Shown one piece after another: positions 1 through 6,155 of a DNA stretch of 6,155 bases. The notes below the pieces were generated by a model. That model searched no databases, was not told the DNA's origin, and saw nothing but the letters and a program-made list of their open reading frames with translations. Origin of the DNA: Promethearchaeota archaeon (GTDB taxonomy: Archaea > Asgardarchaeota > Lokiarchaeia > Sigynarchaeales > MK-D1); NCBI GenBank assembly GCA_016839385.1, contig JAEOUK010000077.1, positions 1 to 6,155 on the forward strand, written 5' to 3'. The position numbers and the translations under genes are program-made. Numbering within the stretch: position 1 is the first letter of the stretch; every line of letters starts with the position of its first letter.

Positions 1-16
1 CTTTTCATATTAATCG

Positions 17-22
17 TATAAT
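17..22 (+). promoter_or_regulatory. Possible TATA box / -10 element of the helicase-nuclease gene
   Basis: A TATAAT hexamer lies in an AT-rich stretch just before the large gene. Its centre is about 23 bases before ATG 43. In archaea this spacing would put transcription initiation at or very near the ATG, giving a leaderless mRNA, which would explain the missing Shine-Dalgarno site. In a bacterium the same hexamer would act as a -10 box with a start near position 29 and a very short leader. Only 16 bases precede it, so a BRE or -35 element cannot be judged. AT-rich DNA gives such hexamers by chance. Confidence 0.3.
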
Positions 23-42
23 TGTAATTGGATAAGAAAACA

Positions 43-3000
43 ATGAGTGGAATTCAAAAAGTCGGATCGGTTAAATTCCGAGACAAGTTTACCGTTTGGA
101 AGCAGAATCTACTTGATATGAGTCACAGGAATCGTCAGCTTTACTTTAAACCCGGTTCTCGTAACGCTATTGAAATTATTCACCCACATATGTACTGGCT
201 TTTTAATGAACTTGTGATCAAGGATAAAAGATTTATTTTTCCTCCTGTCTTTGAACCAGCAGCAGTCCTAAAAGAAATTGATGAAACTGATGAAGATTAT
301 AAAAAACGCTTAAATGAATTGCACAATGAGGCTATAAAAGAAAAAATTTCTCAGGCAAACCGAAGATTTCTAATAACAAAAACATCTGACAAACTTCTTC
401 AGAGATTAATGAAAAAGATAGAAAGACGTGCGAAAACATCATTTGAAGAACAAGGTGTGAATATTTTATTCTTATTTTTTGGATTGATGAAATGGTACGA
501 TGTTGATAATCAAAAACGTCCTGTTTATTCTCCTTTATTATTTATACCAGTTCGTCTTTATCGGAAACGTATACTGGATGATTATCGTTTGCAGATTCAA
601 GAGGATGAGGTTGTATTAAATCCCTCTTTAGCTGAAAAATTCAAGAAAGATTACAATACTACATTACCTGAGTTCCCGGAATCCTTTACAAGCAACTCAT
701 TACCGGAATACATTGAAAATATTCGAAACGTTATCGGAAAATATAAAGATTGGGAGCTTTATGAACGCACCTACGTGGGATTATTCTCTTTTGCAAAAAA
801 TACTATGTATCAAGACTTAGAATCGAATACTGACGAGATTTGGAATCATCGAATTCTACGTGCTATAGCAGAAGGGTCTGGATATTTGGAAGATCCTAAG
901 AACATTCCCGATGAAACATTATATTCAGACGAAGCAGAACCACAAGACTCCTTTCATATTTTAGATTGTGACTCCAGCCAATTTAAAGCAATAACTTTCG
1001 CAAAAAAAGGTGCATCGATGGTTATCCGTGGTCCACCTGGCACGGGTAAAAGCCAGACTATTTCAAATATTATCGCCGAATGTTTAGCTGTTGGAAAAAA
1101 AGTATTGTTTGTAGCAGAAAAACGTGCAGCCCTTGATGTCGTTAAAAAGCGGTTGGATAAATGTGGAGTGGGAGAATTTTGTTTAGAACTGCATTCAGAA
1201 AAAAGTAATAAAATGGATGTTCTCAATCAAATTAGTCGCTCCATTGCATGTGAATTAAATCCTCGAACGTATAAAAGGTCCAAATATAAACAACTTAAAA
1301 CCCAACGTATGAGATTGAATGAGTATGTAAAGAATATTCACACACAACTAGGAGCAGCAAATGACAGTCTTTTTGAAAAAATAGGCGAATATCAAAAACT
1401 TAACCAACTCCCATTAATTACAACGATTTTACGAAGACCTTTAGATTTTACAGATGAAGCGCTATTTAAAATTGAAGATTTACTGGAGCAATTAGATAGT
1501 AAACGGGAAGTATTGCAGCATTACGATAGTAATCCTTGGGCAACATCTGGATTACTAGAATATAAACTAGGTATGAAAGCAGAACTATATGATGATTTGC
1601 GCGAAATAGAAAACCTTTGTTTGCGTATTACAATAAAATCCTCTGAATTTACTGAACGATTTGGCTTGAAAAATATCAATACTCAGGAAGAATTAAAGGA
1701 GATTTTAGATTTTTTTAGAATTTATACAGAAGATGTATTGAAATTCAATCCAAATCCCATTGTGCACCGTGAAGGAAGAGCAGCTTATAAAACTGCGAAA
1801 CGAGAACTGAAACATATTCTCCGGGAAAAATCTAATCTTAATGAGCAAGAACATGCTCTCAATATACAGAATTTTCTAAAAACATATCAGATGGAAGTGA
1901 AAGACTCCTATTTTGGGATTCATGAAGTACTGGATGCTCTGACTGCAACCTTCGATAAGATAGAGAAATTAAAATCAAAACTAAAGCCATTACTAGTAAA
2001 TTCTCCTTTAAATGAACCACAAACAAATATTTGGCTTTTAGAATCTGTAAGGAATAACGCCAAATACTGGCTTACTAAGATTAATGATTTTGATGGATGG
2101 TTAACAGTTCAATTAATTCTAAAGGAATTGCGGAGTATGAATGTTGAAGATTTTATTTTACAACTCCGGAATAATCCTATCTTAGAAGAAGACATTCCAC
2201 TTTATGATATGTTCATAAAATCTTTCATTCATGCTTGGATCATAAATGGGATGGACACATTCTCGAATTTAACAGCATTTAATGATAAATATATAAGCAA
2301 AATAAAGTCAAAATTTATCGAATTAGACCAAGACTGCATCAAATTAAATCGCTATCGGTTATGTGAAAAATTATTTGAAGAACGCCCAAGTCAATTCTGG
2401 ATTACAGATGGGATCCATTCATCTGAATATAGTATTCTTGCAAGGGAAATGGCAAAAAAGAGAAATATCAAACCCCTTCGAACTATTTTATCATTGACAA
2501 AAAATCTAGTCACCCGTCTTAAACCATGTTTTATGATGAGTCCTTTGTCGGTTGCGAAATACTTACCAATCGAGAATTTTGCGAAGTTCTTTGATGTTGT
2601 CGTATTCGACGAAGCATCTCAAGTATGCCCAGAAGATGCTGTCGGGGCAATATTGCGTGGAAAACAACTCATTGTCGTGGGTGATGAAAAACAACTACCA
2701 CCCACAAAGTTCTTTGCTGCAAACTTGACCGAAACATTTGATGACCTCGATACGGATGTATTTGATTCAATTTTGGAAGAGTGTACTGGAATTGGGCTAC
2801 CTGTTATCATGTTGAACTATCATTATCGATCGAAGAAAGAGGGATTAATCGCTTTTTCAAACTTCCATTTCTATGATAATAACTTGTATACATTCCCGGA
2901 TGTAGTGAAGCAAGGAACTCAGGGTGATGATGTTACTTCCATTTCTGCAATTGAATATCATTATGTAGAAAACGGAGAGTACGATCGAGCACGGACTCGC

Positions 3001-4866
3001 AGAAATAAAATCGAAGCGGATATAGTAGCTCAATATATTATTAAACATTATGAGATGAATGAAAAGAATAAAACACATTATAGTTTAGGGGTTATCGCTT
3101 TTTCTGAAGCACAGCAGACAGCTATTATTGAATCTCTGGACAAAATCTACAAAAATAATCCCGATCTCGAGGATATTGTGAAGTCTTATGATGAAGAACC
3201 CTTATTTATCAAGAATTTAGAAAATGTGCAAGGAGACGAGCGGGACTTCATAATCTTTAGTATAGGTTATGGAAAGGACAATGAGGGGAAAATGGTAATT
3301 AACTTCGGTCCGGTAAATAAGGCCGGTGGGGAACGTCGTTTAAACGTAGCCATTACACGTGCACGATATCATGTAAAAATATTCTGTTCTTTCATGCCTT
3401 ATGAAGCAGACATCTCAAAATCAACTAGCATTGGTCTAAATCGGTTAATTGAGTATCTAGAATTTGCTCGAACTAACCGTTTAACTGTTGATTCCATGGA
3501 AACTGCAATTGACATTCAGATTCCTCCAAGTGCTTTAGAAGAATCCCTAAAATCAGAACTAGAAAAGCGTGGATATGTTGTTGATCAACGTGTAGGAAAA
3601 AGTAAGTTTCAGATAGACTTGGCAATTGTTCATCCAGATTATCCCTATCAATATATAATAGGTTTGGAATGTGATGGGGGTTCCTATGAACGAACTGAAC
3701 AAGCTCGAGATCGTGAACGAATTCGAGCAAGTGTTTTAAGGAGTTTAGGATGGGATGAATATATTCATGTATATTCTCCTCTCTATTTTAGTGATCCTAA
3801 TAAAATTGTAGATTATATCGAAGAAAGAATTAAAAAAGTTCAAGAAGAACAAGTAGCAGCCCTGGCAATACCGCTAGAAGATGCAGAACCGTTAGAAATT
3901 CAAAGTGATGAAATTGACGTGGAATTCACAATTAAGGAAGAAACTCCTCATGAAGTACCAAAACCAGGTAAAGAACAAAACTCAGTGGACAAATTCCGTT
4001 CACAATATAGCAAGCAACCCAACGTAGTTGATTATAAACCATTTACATTGATTAATATACTTCCACCTGAGGACTTCAACAAAAAGCCAAATCGACTAAA
4101 AGCTATGAAAGAAATTATCGAGACTGAAGGTCCAATCCATTGGGAATTGCTTCAAAAACGGATAAAAGATTATTTTGGTCTTAAACGTATAACAGAGAAT
4201 ATCAAAGATAAAATGGAAGATTTGTTTGATTCCATGGAAATGGTTGGTGAATTCTTCTACCCAAAGAAATATGATACAAATTTAGTTCGAATTCCTGCCG
4301 GAGTGCGCAAGTTTCATCAAATATCGGATCTTGAATTAAATAATGCTATGCAATTGATCATTTCAAATAGCGTTAGCGTAGATAGAGATGAATTATTTTT
4401 ACGTACTGTACAATTATTCGGTTTTCCATCACGTAGAAAACAATACGTGGAACGAATGACTGAAGTCTTAGATGAAATGATGAATAAAGCAGCAGTTCCA
4501 GTCGATTCAGTGCGAGGACATGAATATACTCCACCTCCAGAACCTGAACCTGCTATAATCCCAACTGAGGAACTTGAAGATATTGATATAGATAAATTAA
4601 TCTCCGAAATGGAAGAAGTTGGATTAATAAATGGTGAAACTGAAGAAGCACCCGCCGACTATGAAGAAATCGTTACTACGAAGAACATCCTTGATGTCTT
4701 TGCAAATGGAGAAATGTACGAATTTGAGGACTTGATCGCGGAATTTGATATAGAAGATGAAGCGGGAGTTCGATTACTAGCAGCCAAATTACAGGAATTA
4801 TTTAAAGAAGAATTAATAGAAATTGTAGAAAAAGATAACGAATCATTTTGGAAACTCAAGAAATAG
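43..4866 (+). CDS. DUF4011 / SF1 helicase / Vsr-like nuclease / DUF3320 defence protein (Hhe-like)
   Basis: A predicted ATP-driven nucleic-acid translocase fused to a nuclease, probably a cytoplasmic anti-phage or anti-plasmid effector. Residues are numbered from ATG 43 (1,607 aa). A DUF4011 domain spans about 13-285: LLDM 23-26 with RNR 29-31, EEQGVN 135-140, SPLLFIPV 163-170 and GLFSFAK from 246. The SF1 helicase core follows: Q motif Gln313, Walker A GPPGTGKS 330-337, Walker B DEAS 856-859, motif III GDEKQLPP 880-887, YRS 928-930, motif V VQGDERD 1062-1068 and motif VI ending NVAITRAR 1101-1108. About 520 residues separate Walker A and B, as I recall for this family. A PD-(D/E)XK domain of the MTES_1575/Vsr type spans about 1165-1255 (Asp1192, Glu1209, Asp1211, RDRERIR 1222-1228). 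DUF3320 spans about 1345-1480, then a Pro/Glu linker and a winged-helix-like end. There is no signal peptide or membrane segment. The start is ATG 43 or in-frame TTG 28 (stop TAA at 25-27); neither has a good ribosome site. The defence role is inferred from architecture. A DNA-repair role is the alternative. Confidence 0.94.
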   Translation: MSGIQKVGSVKFRDKFTVWKQNLLDMSHRNRQLYFKPGSRNAIEIIHPHMYWLFNELVIKDKRFIFPPVFEPAAVLKEIDETDEDYKKRLNELHNEAIKEKISQANRRFLITKTSDKLLQRLMKKIERRAKTSFEEQGVNILFLFFGLMKWYDVDNQKRPVYSPLLFIPVRLYRKRILDDYRLQIQEDEVVLNPSLAEKFKKDYNTTLPEFPESFTSNSLPEYIENIRNVIGKYKDWELYERTYVGLFSFAKNTMYQDLESNTDEIWNHRILRAIAEGSGYLEDPKNIPDETLYSDEAEPQDSFHILDCDSSQFKAITFAKKGASMVIRGPPGTGKSQTISNIIAECLAVGKKVLFVAEKRAALDVVKKRLDKCGVGEFCLELHSEKSNKMDVLNQISRSIACELNPRTYKRSKYKQLKTQRMRLNEYVKNIHTQLGAANDSLFEKIGEYQKLNQLPLITTILRRPLDFTDEALFKIEDLLEQLDSKREVLQHYDSNPWATSGLLEYKLGMKAELYDDLREIENLCLRITIKSSEFTERFGLKNINTQEELKEILDFFRIYTEDVLKFNPNPIVHREGRAAYKTAKRELKHILREKSNLNEQEHALNIQNFLKTYQMEVKDSYFGIHEVLDALTATFDKIEKLKSKLKPLLVNSPLNEPQTNIWLLESVRNNAKYWLTKINDFDGWLTVQLILKELRSMNVEDFILQLRNNPILEEDIPLYDMFIKSFIHAWIINGMDTFSNLTAFNDKYISKIKSKFIELDQDCIKLNRYRLCEKLFEERPSQFWITDGIHSSEYSILAREMAKKRNIKPLRTILSLTKNLVTRLKPCFMMSPLSVAKYLPIENFAKFFDVVVFDEASQVCPEDAVGAILRGKQLIVVGDEKQLPPTKFFAANLTETFDDLDTDVFDSILEECTGIGLPVIMLNYHYRSKKEGLIAFSNFHFYDNNLYTFPDVVKQGTQGDDVTSISAIEYHYVENGEYDRARTRRNKIEADIVAQYIIKHYEMNEKNKTHYSLGVIAFSEAQQTAIIESLDKIYKNNPDLEDIVKSYDEEPLFIKNLENVQGDERDFIIFSIGYGKDNEGKMVINFGPVNKAGGERRLNVAITRARYHVKIFCSFMPYEADISKSTSIGLNRLIEYLEFARTNRLTVDSMETAIDIQIPPSALEESLKSELEKRGYVVDQRVGKSKFQIDLAIVHPDYPYQYIIGLECDGGSYERTEQARDRERIRASVLRSLGWDEYIHVYSPLYFSDPNKIVDYIEERIKKVQEEQVAALAIPLEDAEPLEIQSDEIDVEFTIKEETPHEVPKPGKEQNSVDKFRSQYSKQPNVVDYKPFTLINILPPEDFNKKPNRLKAMKEIIETEGPIHWELLQKRIKDYFGLKRITENIKDKMEDLFDSMEMVGEFFYPKKYDTNLVRIPAGVRKFHQISDLELNNAMQLIISNSVSVDRDELFLRTVQLFGFPSRRKQYVERMTEVLDEMMNKAAVPVDSVRGHEYTPPPEPEPAIIPTEELEDIDIDKLISEMEEVGLINGETEEAPADYEEIVTTKNILDVFANGEMYEFEDLIAEFDIEDEAGVRLLAAKLQELFKEELIEIVEKDNESFWKLKK

Positions 4867-4887
4867 TTTTATTTTTTTATTTTTCTA
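4867..4887 (+). terminator. T-rich tract after the helicase-nuclease gene, probable archaeal-type terminator
   Basis: Directly after the TAG stop at 4864-4866 the + strand carries runs of four, seven and five T separated by single A residues, with no stable GC-rich hairpin in front. Bare U-rich 3' ends are the standard intrinsic termination signal of archaeal RNA polymerase; a bacterial rho-independent terminator would need a stem. The tract lies across the 10 bp gap between two convergent genes and runs into the 3' end of the reductase gene. On the opposite strand it is A-rich and gives no such signal. Confidence 0.5.
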
Positions 4888-5884
4888 AAAACCCATTATC
4901 TATATACCAATCGTACGCATCCTTGATCATCGCATCAACAGGAATAACACGATAACCTAATTCTTTTTCTGCTTTCGAAGAATCCATCTGCGGGAACATA
5001 CTCATGTATCGTCCATGACCGGGATTTATCTCTGGTGGTTTATTTGTGAAAAATGATGCAAATTCACAAAGCGCTCCATAAAGAACTAGTAACCACTTAG
5101 GAAATACAATCTTAGGTATTTTTTTCGCTCCTACAATATTCGCGATTTCCTTAAACACTTCTTCATACGAAACATTCTCTCCAGCACAAATATACTTATG
5201 CCCAACTCTTCCATGTTTAAGTGCAGTAACATGTGCTTTTGCAACTTCAGTGACATGCCCCCACGATACTCCTCCACAAGGAATTCCAGGGACTTCTCCT
5301 CTTTGAAGTTCTCCAAAAAGTCTACCATATTGCAGCGTATGATCAAATGGACCTATCATAGATCCGGGGTTTATCACTATAGCATCAATCAATCCTTTAT
5401 CAACGTAAGATAATACCATTTTTTCTGCAACTCGTTTACTTTCAGCATATACATTTCCTGTTCCAGCATATGTAAATTCGGTCCATGTTTCATCCGTTAA
5501 TCCATTAGGATTTATACCGATTGTATCAATTGTCGCAGTGTGAACTAATCGTTTAACTTTTTCTTTAATTGCAGCTTCCAGAACATTTCGAGTTCCTTCA
5601 ATATTGATTCTTCTCTGGATTTTAAATCGTTTACTCCAGAAACTAGTATCCCCAGCGGAATGAATTATGTAGTCTACTTCTTTCACCACCCCATTTACAT
5701 CATCAATATTCAGTACATCGCCTAGAACAATTTCTACTCTATCGTGTTTAATATATTTAGTTGAATCCTTTTCTAAACCAAAAGCTCGAACTTCATAATT
5801 AAATTCTTCACATTCTAATAATGCGTGTACTATATTGGTTCCTAAGAATCCATTAGCTCCTGTAACTAGAACTTTTTCAATCAT
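4877..5884 (-). CDS. NAD(P)-dependent extended SDR, dihydroflavonol-4-reductase / 3-beta-HSD-like
   Basis: A predicted cytosolic oxidoreductase or epimerase of the extended short-chain dehydrogenase/reductase family (NAD-dependent epimerase/dehydratase fold), 335 aa, a normal full length. From ATG 5884, the Rossmann glycine motif TGANGFLG is at 8-15, GDV at 55-57, HSAG at 75-78, NIEGT at 94-98 and the catalytic YAESK (Tyr146, Lys150) at 146-150. The usual Ser/Thr is probably Thr116 or Thr118 in HTAT. NPGSMIGP 172-179 and the C-terminal pattern (SKAEKELGY 303-311, DWY 325-327) resemble dihydroflavonol-4-reductase, 3-beta-hydroxysteroid dehydrogenase and HpnA-like members. A hydrophobic stretch at 264-279 may form a substrate or membrane-facing helix. 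The substrate cannot be read from sequence. The start is ATG 5884, one base after the stop of the upstream methyltransferase-like gene; in-frame TTG 5893 would overlap that gene by 8 bases and puts three extra residues before the usual family start. The arrangement suggests an operon with translational coupling. Confidence 0.93.
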   Translation of the reverse strand: MIEKVLVTGANGFLGTNIVHALLECEEFNYEVRAFGLEKDSTKYIKHDRVEIVLGDVLNIDDVNGVVKEVDYIIHSAGDTSFWSKRFKIQRRINIEGTRNVLEAAIKEKVKRLVHTATIDTIGINPNGLTDETWTEFTYAGTGNVYAESKRVAEKMVLSYVDKGLIDAIVINPGSMIGPFDHTLQYGRLFGELQRGEVPGIPCGGVSWGHVTEVAKAHVTALKHGRVGHKYICAGENVSYEEVFKEIANIVGAKKIPKIVFPKWLLVLYGALCEFASFFTNKPPEINPGHGRYMSMFPQMDSSKAEKELGYRVIPVDAMIKDAYDWYIDNGFLEK

Positions 5885-5893
5885 TTCACTCAA
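5882..5893 (-). promoter_or_regulatory. Stop/start junction TGA-A-ATG coupling methyltransferase-like gene to reductase
   Basis: On the - strand the methyltransferase-like gene ends TGA at 5888-5886 and the reductase ATG is at 5884-5882, with one A between. A GAGTGA stretch overlaps the stop but sits too close to the ATG to be a normal ribosome site. The nearest other purine-rich stretch, GAAG at 5902-5899, is about 14 bases upstream of the ATG. This suits re-initiation by ribosomes finishing the first gene. GAAG is better spaced for the alternative TTG start at 5893, so the start is favoured but not certain. Confidence 0.55.
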
Positions 5894-6155
5894 TTTTTCT
5901 TCGTATTTGAAATATTAATTGGGAATTTTCATTAATTGGTCCATTTTCATAAGAGCCAACCACGTTTTCCAATTCCAAACCACACTCAGAGATGATTTTC
6001 TCGTAATGATCATAAGTGCGATAATGGGAATACCACTTACTATTTTCTAGTGATAGTAGATCCCCTTTTTTATTGTAACGTTTGAATCGCAGTAATGTTA
6101 TAATATTCTTTTTTGATTCATCGATGTCTAATGCTTGCTCTACAATAATTTGCTC
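5886..6155 (-). CDS. C-terminal fragment of a probable class I SAM-dependent methyltransferase (cut by window edge)
   Basis: An open frame enters from the right edge and runs 89 codons to TGA at 5888-5886; the start lies outside the window. It ends one base before the ATG of the reductase gene. The piece has the layout of the last third of a class I SAM methyltransferase: a beta strand (IITLLRFKRYN) followed by a WYSHYRTYDHYEKII segment like the 'W..RyYt..Ey..ll' helix of this family, then a CGLELENVVGSYENG step like 'aGF.v..vyGdydg', and a final strand QLIFQIRRK. The SAM-binding motifs would lie upstream and are not visible, so the class is read from the C-terminal pattern only and the substrate is unknown. 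It probably shares a transcript with the reductase and methylates a small molecule, lipid or sugar intermediate of the same route. Confidence 0.75.
   Translation of the reverse strand, partial: EQIIVEQALDIDESKKNIITLLRFKRYNKKGDLLSLENSKWYSHYRTYDHYEKIISECGLELENVVGSYENGPINENSQLIFQIRRKIE

Noticed and set aside
954..1226. Antisense open frame of 90 codons opposite the Walker A region
   Set aside because: It lies wholly inside the helicase gene, its translation has no recognisable domain and its composition is that of a reverse-strand shadow.
2619..3730. Three antisense open frames of 63-85 codons within the helicase and nuclease domains
   Set aside because: All lie opposite conserved motifs of the real gene, have no ribosome site and show no protein family features.
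4659..4859. Antisense 66-codon frame, Ser/Asn-rich, at the 3' end of the helicase gene
   Set aside because: The Ser/Asn-rich composition is what the complement of Glu/Asp/Ile-rich codons gives. It is a shadow, not an antitoxin or regulator.
5131..5413. Two 71-codon frames, one on each strand, inside the reductase gene
   Set aside because: They overlap the catalytic domain of a clearly real SDR gene and carry no motif of their own.
1..6155. CRISPR array, tRNA, insertion sequence ends or long repeats
   Set aside because: I saw no regularly spaced repeats, tRNA-like cloverleaf, transposase frame or terminal inverted repeats. Coding sequence fills nearly the whole window.
43..6155. A multi-gene defence system joining the helicase-nuclease with the methyltransferase and reductase
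   Set aside because: The genes converge instead of sharing an operon. The methyltransferase end resembles small-molecule enzymes, not DNA methyltransferases, and the reductase is a common metabolic type.

Overview
The window holds three genes and very little non-coding DNA. It is visibly AT-rich. No gene start has a strong purine-rich Shine-Dalgarno site. The large gene has a TATA-like box about 20 to 25 bases before its likely ATG, and it ends in a bare T-rich tract with no hairpin. These traits fit an archaeon (a low-GC lineage, possibly Asgard-like) better than a typical Firmicute. No marker gene is present, so this placement is an inference with low confidence.

Left and centre (43-4866, + strand): one complete gene for a protein of about 1,607 residues. 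Its order is DUF4011 N-terminal domain, superfamily 1 helicase split by a very long insertion, PD-(D/E)XK nuclease domain of the Vsr/MTES_1575 type, DUF3320 domain, a proline/acidic linker and a small winged-helix-like end. This is the architecture of the large single-protein helicase-nucleases found in anti-phage defence islands; I recall the name Hhe for the DUF4011-helicase-Vsr type. All core helicase motifs are intact, and there is no frameshift or stop.

Right (4877-6155, - strand): two genes that read toward the helicase gene. Upstream is the 3' end of a gene whose product looks like the C-terminal part of a class I SAM-dependent methyltransferase, cut by the window edge. Its TGA stop lies one base before the ATG of a complete extended short-chain dehydrogenase/reductase (dihydroflavonol-4-reductase / 3-beta-hydroxysteroid dehydrogenase-like). 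The two are almost certainly co-transcribed and probably translationally coupled, and they suggest a small-molecule, lipid or sugar modification operon.

The helicase-nuclease and the methyltransferase/reductase pair converge with only 10 bp between their stop codons. There is no sequence reason to think they act together. The likeliest reading is a stand-alone defence gene next to a metabolic operon. Any partner genes of the helicase would have to lie to the left of the window.
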